5,052 nucleotides of DNA from Planctomyces sp. (lineage in GTDB: Bacteria; Planctomycetota; Planctomycetia; Planctomycetales; Planctomycetaceae). This document shows positions 1-5,052 of the stretch, one piece after another; position 1 is the first letter of the stretch, and each line of letters starts with the position of its first letter. Below the pieces are notes generated by a model, which saw only the letters and a list, made by a program, of their open reading frames with translations, did not search any database and was not told where the DNA came from. Location: positions 1 to 5,052 of the forward strand of contig SYLK01000769.1 in the NCBI GenBank assembly GCA_005809115.1, written 5' to 3'. Position numbers and translations under genes: made by a program.

Positions 1-89
1 ATTTGAACAAGCCGTCACTCGCCCCGGACGGGCCATTTTCCGCCTGGGCCGCAGTCGATCCTGTCACAGCGCAAGGCCATCGCGACGCT
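1..89. other. Left-edge intergenic stretch; possible start of a further minus-strand gene
   Basis: This segment lies downstream of the TIM-barrel gene and holds no certain feature. On the minus strand one frame is open from a GTG at 67-65 to the window edge and would read M-T-G-S-T-A-A-Q-A-E-N-G-P-S-G-A-S-D-G. That composition would suit a new protein's N-terminus, but there is no clear Shine-Dalgarno and only 22 complete codons are visible. On the plus strand a short GCCC/GGGC hairpin (21-24 with 30-33) is followed by TTTT at 36-39. This could be a weak terminator for a plus-strand gene left of the window, but a 4-bp stem is too short to call. Confidence 0.2.
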
Positions 90-1130
90 TCATGCGCTGC
101 GATCCCACCCATGTGCGCTGCGGACCCGGATCATCGTGTCCAGAATCGTGTTCCAGGTCGATGGCTGTTCCAGCGTCGCATTCGGAAACATGCAGCCATC
201 CCAGCAGATATGCCGGATCCCCCGTTCTGCTGCACCCTGCAGCCAGTAGCCGGCACAGCGGACGATATCCAGTTTTCCCGCGGGATCGTCTGCCCGGCAG
301 TGCTTCCCGGTCTTGTCATGCGAGCCGGCGCCGTGGACCTGACCATCGTTCTGAGCCACATGGAAGTCGATCGTCCAGGGTCTCAGCCGGTCAGTCATCG
401 TCTGGTAGGCTGCGTAGAATTCCGCTTCTGAACAGCCATCGCGGACCAGGGCGCATTCCGGTGCATTGTAGCCCAGCAGATACAGATAGGTGTGCGCCAT
501 GTCCGCCTGAAAGCCCAGCGACTCCGGCATGCCCACCTCTTCCAGCAGATTCAGCATATCTTTCCAGCTGTGCATGCCGGCCCAGCAGATCTCACCTTCC
601 GCGGCGAGCCGCTGACCGTGCCCGGCGGCGATCTTCGCAGCTTCTCGGAATGTGCCGGCAATCTTTGACGTGTTGACACGGGGACTCTCACGCCATCGGG
701 CAACGCCAAATTCCGCCGAGTCGATGCGGATCACTCCGTACTTTCGCACCCCATGCCGCTCGAACACACCGGCAATCCGGCAGGCCATCCGCACCGCATT
801 CAGAAATTTCTCGCGGGCAACATCGTCACCCATGGCGGAGTCACCAACCGTGCCGGGCCAGACAGGCGCGACCAGTGAACCAACGCAAAACCCATAACCC
901 GCAATCAGGTCGGCGATCCGCAGCAGTTCCGCATCGTCAGCCTCGGGGTTCGTATGCGGCAGAAACAGAAAGTAATCGATCCCTTCAAATTTCTGTCCGT
1001 TCACATTGGCCGCGGCCGTCAGCTGCAGCATCCGCTCCAGACAGATCGGAGGCTCCTGTCCGGGGCCATCGCCCTTGCCGACCAGTCCGGGCCACATGGC
1101 GTTGTGAAGCCTGGGGAGTGTGTGAGACAT
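90..1130 (-). CDS. Xylose isomerase-like TIM-barrel protein (sugar phosphate isomerase/epimerase family)
   Basis: This is a predicted cytosolic 346-residue enzyme of the xylose isomerase-like (AP_endonuc_2) TIM-barrel superfamily, whose members isomerise or epimerise sugars using a divalent metal. Strand-like segments end in residues placed like the superfamily metal ligands: E178/E180 in AAEGEICW, D210 in FQADMAHTY, H257 in DFHVAQND and D311 in CWDGCMFPN. A further polar motif, HDKTGKHC, lies at 271-278. There is no signal peptide or membrane segment. The length suits a complete single-domain barrel. The ATG at 1130 is the furthest upstream start. Its only Shine-Dalgarno candidate is a weak GGAAA, and Met12 (AMWPGLVGKG) is a possible alternative start. 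It lies 129 bp downstream of the cupin gene on the same strand, so co-transcription and a shared sugar pathway are likely. The substrate cannot be read from the sequence. Family confidence is high; specific activity is unknown. Confidence 0.85.
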   Translation of the reverse strand: MSHTLPRLHNAMWPGLVGKGDGPGQEPPICLERMLQLTAAANVNGQKFEGIDYFLFLPHTNPEADDAELLRIADLIAGYGFCVGSLVAPVWPGTVGDSAMGDDVAREKFLNAVRMACRIAGVFERHGVRKYGVIRIDSAEFGVARWRESPRVNTSKIAGTFREAAKIAAGHGQRLAAEGEICWAGMHSWKDMLNLLEEVGMPESLGFQADMAHTYLYLLGYNAPECALVRDGCSEAEFYAAYQTMTDRLRPWTIDFHVAQNDGQVHGAGSHDKTGKHCRADDPAGKLDIVRCAGYWLQGAAERGIRHICWDGCMFPNATLEQPSTWNTILDTMIRVRSAHGWDRSA

Positions 1131-1259
1131 ACGGAATTTTCCACTGCAAGGGACCAGAGATCAAACTGTCAGTTCTCACCAGCAACCCGGAACCTGCCGC
1201 ATCGGCAGATCCCATCCGGGCTGGCTGGTGCGCCAAGAATTCGCCGGATGGCCAGGATG
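1131..1259. other. Spacer between cupin and TIM-barrel genes with inverted repeats
   Basis: This 129-bp spacer contains a perfect hairpin, CTGCCG (1194-1199) and CGGCAG (1203-1208), around a 3-base loop. It also has a larger fold: CATCCGG (1213-1219) can pair with CCGGATG (1244-1250), or CTGGC (1221-1225) with GCCAG (1251-1255). The larger fold starts directly after the cupin stop codon on the minus-strand transcript. Neither structure is followed by a T-run in that direction, so they are not canonical Rho-independent terminators. They could attenuate, process or stabilise a shared transcript. GC-rich DNA makes such repeats by chance, so the functional reading is weak. Confidence 0.3.
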
Positions 1260-2480
1260 TTACTTCCGATGGTCGCCGACCGCAGGTGCCCCGGGCTGTG
1301 CATCAGGGCCGAAATAACGCAGTCCCACGAGAGGCTCCGTGCCGGTATTCTCAAATGTGACACCTTCCGCGGCCGCTCTGGCAGTGACAAATATCTCGTC
1401 CTCGGTCATTGCCCCGAAACGAATCATCACGGGCGACTGCACCGCCAGTTTTCCTGCCCGTCCCAGCCCCTGAACCGTGATCCATCCGTAGGCTCCACCG
1501 TCCCGTACGGTGCATTTTGCCCCGGGCTGCAGCGTCAGCTCCTTGGCGGTAAACAACTGCCGACCGTCAACCTTGCCGTAGACGATCCACTTGTCAACCC
1601 AGCCGTCACCCTGTTCACTGACGATCGGTTCGAGGTAGTTGCTGTCGCGGAATGACGGGTCAACGTTTTTCTGCCAGTCCAGCGCGTTGACCAGATAGGC
1701 ATTGTCGTTGTGAAACTCCGGCGGAAAATCCTTCGTCAGCAGCGCTCGCGGAACGGAACGTCCTTCGACCAGATTCTGGTACATCGCGAAGACGTCGCTG
1801 CCCCACTGCGGCTCGTATGTCACCAGAGAACCAGGAGCATGCAGGACGCACGGTGGAATCAGCCAGCCCGTACCCGGTTTCAGACGGTAGGCGCGGGACA
1901 GGTCCAGCAGCCCGTTCTCACCTTCATTCCAGCGGTCCAGACAGTCAATCACATCCTGCTTCGTGGTCCCCGGCTCAAGCCCCATGAACGTGTAGGGAAA
2001 ATTGTTGCCAATCTGGTTCATCTGGGGAGGAAAATAGTAACTCTCCGGCTTGCCTTCCTGACCGACTTTCGCTGCCTGCTCCGCGTTCTGATGCATATGG
2101 TGCGGGATCGGCCCCATGTTGTCGAAGAACTTGGAGTAGACAGGCCACTTGCGGAACGTGTTCCAGATATGATCGCCGATGACTTCGCTTTTCAGTTCGG
2201 CCACGACATCCCGCAGCAGAAATTTCTGCCCCTGAAACACGCAGTACGACAGGCCTTCATCGTGGTTGCGGTTCTCGTTGGCAGCTTCGGTTGTCGAGGC
2301 GAACCAGCGCTCGTCAATTCCCCCACGATGCATCCCCATCGCGTAATAATCTGCCGGATGCAGCCGCAGCCGACGGCCCGGCTGGAGAAATGATCGGGGA
2401 ACCCAGGTCGGGGCCAGCCGCAGAATTCCGTTACCGGCCGTCAATGCGTCTGAGGCGATTCTTGCAACATTGGTGGTCAT
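1260..2480 (-). CDS. Cupin protein related to type I mannose-6-phosphate isomerase
   Basis: This is a predicted cytosolic metal-dependent sugar isomerase of the cupin fold, 406 residues from the chosen start. The first cupin core carries a phosphomannose-isomerase-like metal signature. H128 and H130 lie in PIPHHMHQ, E146 lies in GKPESYYF (compare the HKPE motif of PMI), and H214 lies in LIPPCVLHA (compare PAGTLHA). A second, more degenerate beta-rich region runs over about 295-390. The N-terminal segment ILRLAPTWVPRSF (19-31) recalls, from memory, planctomycete cupin proteins of this kind. The start is uncertain. The ATG at 2480 (MTTNVARIAS) is preferred because the sequence becomes protein-like there, with an AGGA 13 bases upstream. 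An ATG at 2519 and a GTG at 2555 are in-frame alternatives that would add 13 or 25 residues. It probably heads an operon with the TIM-barrel gene. The substrate may be a phosphorylated or free hexose or pentose; I cannot tell which. Confidence 0.83.
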   Translation of the reverse strand: MTTNVARIASDALTAGNGILRLAPTWVPRSFLQPGRRLRLHPADYYAMGMHRGGIDERWFASTTEAANENRNHDEGLSYCVFQGQKFLLRDVVAELKSEVIGDHIWNTFRKWPVYSKFFDNMGPIPHHMHQNAEQAAKVGQEGKPESYYFPPQMNQIGNNFPYTFMGLEPGTTKQDVIDCLDRWNEGENGLLDLSRAYRLKPGTGWLIPPCVLHAPGSLVTYEPQWGSDVFAMYQNLVEGRSVPRALLTKDFPPEFHNDNAYLVNALDWQKNVDPSFRDSNYLEPIVSEQGDGWVDKWIVYGKVDGRQLFTAKELTLQPGAKCTVRDGGAYGWITVQGLGRAGKLAVQSPVMIRFGAMTEDEIFVTARAAAEGVTFENTGTEPLVGLRYFGPDAQPGAPAVGDHRK

Positions 2481-2593
2481 GAAAGAAGCCAGTTCCTGAA
2501 TTGACAGTGCGGCTGACATTCCGGCGGACAGTAAGTATCCGCTGATACGATACACGAAGAACTTCCCCCCGACCGGCCGGGACAGGGATCGAT

Positions 2594-2607
2594 CAGTCGT
2601 TCGACTG
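2594..2607. promoter_or_regulatory. Inverted repeat CAGTCG-TT-CGACTG, possible operator
   Basis: This is a perfect inverted repeat of two 6-bp arms around TT, typical in size for a dimeric regulator site. It lies 114 bp upstream of the preferred cupin start (39 bp upstream of the GTG alternative) and 266 bp upstream of argC. A third GACTGA element at 2621-2626 repeats one arm. The position suits control of the leftward sugar operon, but no regulator gene is in the window and no second full copy was seen. Confidence 0.25.
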
Positions 2608-2824
2608 GTTTTCGCATATTGACTGACGGCGGGCTGTTTGAAAAGCGATCAAAGATTTTTGCACCTGCGGGAACCACTGCTGAATTCCGACCACGGCTCA
2701 CCTGACAGACCGGAAATGATTGTCGCGGGATTCCAGAACCGTAGAATGCCGACAGAAGACCGGAACTCCGTTCAGGCTGACGGCGCCGTTGTCCGGCTGC
2801 CGGATGTCCGCCCCACCGTGAATC

Positions 2825-2857
2825 GAACCGGGTCTGAGTGAACCGGGTCTGAGTGAA
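2825..2857 (+). repeat. 15-bp tandem duplication upstream of argC
   Basis: The unit GAACCGGGTCTGAGT occurs twice head to tail (2825-2839 and 2840-2854), and the first three bases of a third copy follow. The two full copies are identical, which suggests a recent slippage duplication. It ends 6 bases before the argC Shine-Dalgarno region, so it lies in the probable argC leader and changes the leader length by one unit. Confidence 0.85.
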
Positions 2858-2860
2858 ACA

Positions 2861-2868
2861 GAGAAGGA
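2861..2868 (+). promoter_or_regulatory. argC ribosome binding site
   Basis: GAGAAGGA ends 4 bases before the ATG at 2873. It is the best Shine-Dalgarno match in the window and fixes the argC start. Confidence 0.75.
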
Positions 2869-2872
2869 AACC

Positions 2873-3889
2873 ATGACGCGGGTCGCAATTCTGGGTGCTA
2901 CGGGTTATACGGCGCTGGAGCTGCTGAAAATCCTGACGCGACATCCCCACGTGCAGGTCACAGCTCTGACGTCGCGCCAGGACGGGGCACCGCATATTTC
3001 GGAAATTCACCCGTCGCTCACCGGGCTGCTCGATCTTCGCTGCGAGAATCTGACCGCAGATGAAGTCGGTCACCGCTGCGAGATTGCTTTCTGTGCGCTG
3101 CCGCACGTGGCCAGCATGGAGGCAGTCCCGCAACTGCTGAACGCAGGCTGTCGCGTGATTGACCTCAGTGCCGACTACCGCCTGCACGATCCCGGTGTCT
3201 ATGAGAAATGGTACGGCCACGTCCACACAGACCCCGCACGACTGAGCACAGCCGTGTATGGCCTGCCGGAGCTCTACCGAGGCCGCATCCCTTCGGCCCG
3301 CCTGATCGCCAACCCGGGGTGCTACACCAGCACGTCCATTCTGGCTCTGGCTCCGCTGCTGCAGGAACGTCTCATCGATCCGCAGGGCATCATCATTGAC
3401 GCCAAGAGCGGTGTCAGCGGTGCCGGGCGGACGCTCAAGCTGAATTATCTGTTCTCGGAATGCAACGAGTCGGTAACTGCCTACGGCATCGGCAGCCATC
3501 GGCACACTCCGGAGATCGAGCAGGTCCTCAGCGATGTCTGCGGCACCGCGGTGGAAGTCGCTTTCAATCCGCATCTGATGCCCATGGACCGCGGCATCCT
3601 GTGCACCATCTATCCGCGGCTGCTTTCCGACCTGTCAGTCGAAGACCTGCTGCAGGTTTATCGTCGGTTCTATTCCGGACAGCCTTTCATCCGGATCGTG
3701 GAACGAATTCCCGCCACGAGGGACGTGGCACACACCAATTTCTGTGACATCAGCCTGCGGATGAATCGGCACCAGCTGGTGGTGTTTGCCGCCATTGACA
3801 ACCTGCTTAAGGGTGCCAGCGGTGTCGCCGTGCAGAACATGAATCTGATGCTGGGACTGGATGAACGCACCGGCCTGCTGCGGTGCTGA
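2873..3889 (+). CDS. argC: N-acetyl-gamma-glutamyl-phosphate reductase
   Basis: ArgC catalyses the NADPH-dependent reduction of N-acetyl-glutamyl-5-phosphate to the semialdehyde, the third step of arginine (ornithine) biosynthesis in the cytosol. At 338 residues it is full length for the family. The N-terminal Rossmann nucleotide-binding loop is at 7-19 (LGATGYTALELLK); the usual GYTGxEL reads GYTALEL, with Ala14 where Gly is common. The catalytic cysteine is C150 in ANPGCYTS. The substrate-binding motif AKSGVSGAGR is at 177-186, the conserved catalytic-His segment SHRHTPEIEQ at 208-217, HLMPMDRGI at 234-242 and the C-terminal KGASGVAVQNMN at 313-324. A strong AAGGA supports the ATG start. 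Neighbours are not arginine genes: a sugar operon diverges upstream, and an unknown helical protein and an ABC1 kinase lie downstream. argJ and argB must therefore lie elsewhere. Identification is secure. Confidence 0.97.
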   Translation: MTRVAILGATGYTALELLKILTRHPHVQVTALTSRQDGAPHISEIHPSLTGLLDLRCENLTADEVGHRCEIAFCALPHVASMEAVPQLLNAGCRVIDLSADYRLHDPGVYEKWYGHVHTDPARLSTAVYGLPELYRGRIPSARLIANPGCYTSTSILALAPLLQERLIDPQGIIIDAKSGVSGAGRTLKLNYLFSECNESVTAYGIGSHRHTPEIEQVLSDVCGTAVEVAFNPHLMPMDRGILCTIYPRLLSDLSVEDLLQVYRRFYSGQPFIRIVERIPATRDVAHTNFCDISLRMNRHQLVVFAAIDNLLKGASGVAVQNMNLMLGLDERTGLLRC

Positions 3890-3895
3890 AGCACC
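3882..3895 (+). other. Small hairpin overlapping the argC stop codon
   Basis: GGTGC (3882-3886) and GCACC (3891-3895) form a perfect 5-bp stem whose TGAA loop contains the argC stop codon. No T-run follows, so it is not a standard intrinsic terminator. It might protect the 3' end or be chance. Confidence 0.25.
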
Positions 3896-4098
3896 AGATA
3901 TCCGGATCCACGCATCGGCATGTGGACGGCGGTGGCGGACGGCATGTGGACGGCGGCGGACGGAAGGAAGGCACGGACAGCACCTGTTCCGGCGCTGCAC
4001 CGGTTCCGGCCTGGCTGGTCTTGTGGTACACTGCCGCCAGCAGCAACTTCAGAGTAACCAGAATTTCCTGACCGCGTGTCATGATCGGGGGCTCCGCA
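3890..4098. other. Spacer between argC and the helical-protein gene
   Basis: About 210 bp hold the GC-rich tandem repeat and no convincing gene. TGGTACACT at 4024-4032 resembles an extended -10 element (TGn plus TACACT, 4 of 6 matches), about 67 bases before the preferred start of the next gene. The -35 at 17-bp spacing (TTCCGG) is poor. It is a plausible promoter for the downstream pair only if the extended -10 suffices. No intrinsic terminator for argC was found. Confidence 0.3.
3916..3961 (+). repeat. Imperfect GC-rich tandem repeat downstream of argC
   Basis: The 17-mer CGGCATGTGGACGGCGG occurs at 3916-3932 and again at 3940-3956. The full unit is 24 bp in the first copy and 21 bp in the second, which lacks one GGT triplet; both end in GGCGGA. 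It lies in the spacer between argC and the next gene. Unit lengths divisible by three would keep a frame open, but the peptide it would encode (His-Val-Asp followed by a run of Gly) is low complexity, so it is treated as a noncoding repeat. Confidence 0.8.
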
Positions 4099-4806
4099 AT
4101 GACTGAATCGACACAGCCGGAACGTGTGACTTCCACCACTGGAGCGGCGGCCCCGGGCGCCGCTCAGGTGGAACCTGATGTGACCGAGACTGTCCGTCAG
4201 GCCGTTGAATGCGGCGGGGACGTTCGGGAACAGGTCCGCTCGATCGTGGTCGAGCTGTTCCGGGGATCGCAGGGGACCGGGGAAACGGTCCGGTCGGCGG
4301 TGCGCAGCGTTTATGCGACGGCGGTCGACGTCGTGCGCCGTTCCGCGCCGGAGAACCCCGACAGTGTGCTGCGGAACGTGATCGACGGGATCACGTCGGG
4401 CGTACAGACGGTCGCGCAATCGGCACAGTACGCGATTCAGGAAGCCTCGGCACGCGGCCAGCGATTCGCGGGTGAAGACGTGGACTACGCGAAAAGAAGT
4501 CTGAACACTGCAAGCGACGTGCTGCTGGACACCGTGCGGTATGCGTCGGAACGCATCGGCGCCGAGCTGGGATCCGGTGCTCGCGAGCTGAAGACTCATG
4601 CAGAACGGGCCGTGGAAGCCGCTCGGCCGGCGATTGCAGCGTCCCTGGATGCCTTGGCGCGACATCCGGTGCAGACCGCGACGGAGGCTGCCGGTACCAC
4701 GATCCGCGGCGGTCGGCTTGCTGCCGGCGCATTCCTGAGCGCGGTCAGCGGGGTCCTCGCCGGGGCGGCCGAACTGCTGGATCCCGACAAGGGCGAGAAA
4801 CGGTGA
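4099..4806 (+). CDS. Ala/Val/Arg-rich helical protein of unknown function, coupled to an ABC1 kinase
   Basis: This 235-residue protein is not recognised with certainty; its style recalls the DUF6781 group or phasin/apolipoprotein-like proteins. After a flexible Thr/Ala/Pro-rich head (1-27) it is almost entirely predicted amphipathic helix. Repeated VR-containing segments (TVRQAV, QVRSIV, TVRSAV) appear at about 31-69, and further helices at 88-185. Near the C-terminus a Gly/Ala-rich hydrophobic segment (about 204-227, GGRLAAGAFLSAVSGVLAGA) could insert into or lie on a membrane. There is no signal peptide, and a single Cys (C38). ATG 4099 is preferred because GGGGG sits 7 bases upstream; ATG 4081, six codons earlier, lacks a Shine-Dalgarno. 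Its stop overlaps the GTG of the next gene, implying linked expression. A lipid-surface or membrane-associated partner of the kinase is my inference. Confidence 0.8.
   Translation: MTESTQPERVTSTTGAAAPGAAQVEPDVTETVRQAVECGGDVREQVRSIVVELFRGSQGTGETVRSAVRSVYATAVDVVRRSAPENPDSVLRNVIDGITSGVQTVAQSAQYAIQEASARGQRFAGEDVDYAKRSLNTASDVLLDTVRYASERIGAELGSGARELKTHAERAVEAARPAIAASLDALARHPVQTATEAAGTTIRGGRLAAGAFLSAVSGVLAGAAELLDPDKGEKR
4789..4793 (+). promoter_or_regulatory. Ribosome binding site for the ABC1 kinase
   Basis: AAGGG inside the last codons of the upstream gene lies 9 bases before GTG 4803. It supports that non-ATG start and translational coupling. Confidence 0.45.
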
Positions 4807-5052
4807 GTGATCCGATCGGCATTCGGCGACGGATCCGGAACACGCGGCGGGCCGCAGAAGTGCTCGCTGTTCTCGCAAAACATGGTTTCCGCCAGGTTCT
4901 GTCGGATTCCGGCATCGAGCGCATCATTGAACGCGGCCAGGAAATCCTGCTGCGGTCCCGCCCGGACGAATTCTCCGCAGCCAAACCGGTCGAAGTCCGT
5001 ATTCGAGAAGCACTGGAGGAACTTGGCGCGACATTCATCAAGCTGGGACAGG
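4803..5052 (+). CDS. ABC1/UbiB/AarF-family atypical protein kinase, N-terminal fragment
   Basis: Only the first 83 codons are present; the gene runs off the right edge. The frame starts at GTG 4803, overlapping the previous stop by four bases (GTGA), with AAGGG 9 bases upstream and no in-frame ATG in the visible part. The fragment starts with a basic helix (RRRIRNTRRAAEVLAVLAKH, 8-27) and reaches EALEELGATFIKLGQ at 69-83. This is the N-terminal KxGQ motif (K80, Q83) that defines the ABC1/UbiB family; the usual LGPTFIKLGQ has Ala in place of Pro here. Family members (UbiB, COQ8, plastid ABC1K) are atypical kinases or ATPases at membranes and lipid bodies, many tied to quinone biosynthesis. A full protein is usually about 450-560 residues. 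ubiB function is not assigned because no ubi genes are nearby and the ATP-binding core is outside the window. Confidence 0.9.
   Translation, partial: MSDPIGIRRRIRNTRRAAEVLAVLAKHGFRQVLSDSGIERIIERGQEILLRSRPDEFSAAKPVEVRIREALEELGATFIKLGQ

Larger units (their letters stand above)
2481..2872. promoter_or_regulatory. Divergent intergenic region between the cupin gene and argC
   Basis: About 390 bp separate the two divergent genes and must hold the start signals for both directions. AT-richer patches lie at 2608-2620 and 2638-2660. A poor minus-strand sigma70-like match (TTTTCA, 17 bases, CAATAT) falls near 2617-2645; I give it little weight. A plus-strand TTGACT (2619-2624) has no acceptable -10 at normal spacing. 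Short palindromes occur at 2594-2607, 2780-2789 (ACGGCGCCGT) and 2792-2804 (TCCGG, 3-base loop, CCGGA). A TTG-started reading frame of 67 codons (2638-2841) shows no family resemblance and is not called as a gene. Exact promoters cannot be assigned by eye. Confidence 0.45.

Noticed and set aside
2..676. Plus-strand frames opposite the TIM-barrel gene (about 194 and 142 codons)
   Set aside because: They are Ser/Arg/Pro/His/Cys-rich translations of the antisense strand of a gene with clear catalytic motifs.
1710..2393. Plus-strand frame of 227 codons opposite the cupin gene
   Set aside because: It is a shadow of the cupin gene, which carries a PMI-like metal signature; no motif is seen in the plus-strand translation.
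2638..2841. 67-codon TTG-started frame upstream of argC
   Set aside because: No Shine-Dalgarno, a TTG start, no family resemblance, and it ends inside the tandem repeat. A leader peptide cannot be excluded, but nothing supports it; it is not enriched in arginine codons in a run as an attenuator would be.
2477..3574. Minus-strand open frame of 365 codons opposite argC
   Set aside because: It lies largely antisense to the securely identified argC, has no family motifs, and its composition is that of a GC-rich shadow frame. It also crosses the tandem repeat with a matching low-complexity peptide.
3916..3961. CRISPR array
   Set aside because: There are only two copies, separated by just 7 bases, with no spacer of normal length and no cas gene.
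4024..4040. Sigma54-type promoter reading of TGGTAC-N5
   Set aside because: The downstream TTGC half of the -12 element is missing, so only a weak extended -10 interpretation remains.
3883..4071. 62-codon frame across the GC-rich repeat
   Set aside because: It overlaps the end of argC and depends on the low-complexity repeat; no ribosome binding site or homology is apparent.
3670..4878. Minus-strand open frame of 402 codons across the end of argC, the spacer and the helical-protein gene
   Set aside because: It is rich in Arg, Ser, Pro and His, shows no recognisable domain, and spans three unrelated regions. It is opposite argC and a coupled gene pair, and long antisense frames are expected at this GC content.

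Overview
This GC-rich window of about 5 kb (roughly 60% GC by eye) looks like chromosomal DNA from a Planctomycetota-type bacterium. The main reason is the resemblance, from memory, of the two left-hand enzymes (a phosphomannose-isomerase-like cupin and a xylose-isomerase-like TIM barrel) and of the ArgC variant to planctomycete proteins. No rRNA or other marker is present, so the phylum is an inference. I saw no tRNA, rRNA, CRISPR array, insertion sequence or phage gene.

Left part (1-2480, minus strand): a probable two-gene carbohydrate unit, transcribed right to left. A cupin protein with the metal-site signature of type I phosphomannose isomerases comes first. After a 129-bp spacer it is followed by a xylose-isomerase-like TIM-barrel protein. 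Together they suggest sugar isomerisation or epimerisation in catabolism of an unidentified sugar. The left edge may hold the first codons of a third minus-strand gene, but this is very tentative.

Middle (2481-2872): a divergent intergenic region of about 390 bp. It holds a perfect inverted repeat, further short palindromes and a 15-bp tandem duplication that ends just before the argC ribosome binding site. It must carry the start signals for both directions.

Right part (2873-5052, plus strand): argC (N-acetyl-gamma-glutamyl-phosphate reductase, arginine biosynthesis) is complete, with all key motifs. It is followed by a roughly 210-bp spacer containing an imperfect GC-rich tandem repeat. 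Next comes a 235-residue Ala/Val/Arg-rich helical protein of unknown function. Its stop codon overlaps the GTG start of an ABC1/UbiB/AarF-family atypical kinase, which is cut by the window end just after its KxGQ motif. The 4-bp overlap implies translational coupling of the helical protein and the kinase, and this pair is the least understood part of the window. argC is not followed by argJ or argB here.

Most of the window is ordinary housekeeping or metabolic DNA. I did not find a clear undescribed defence or mobile system.
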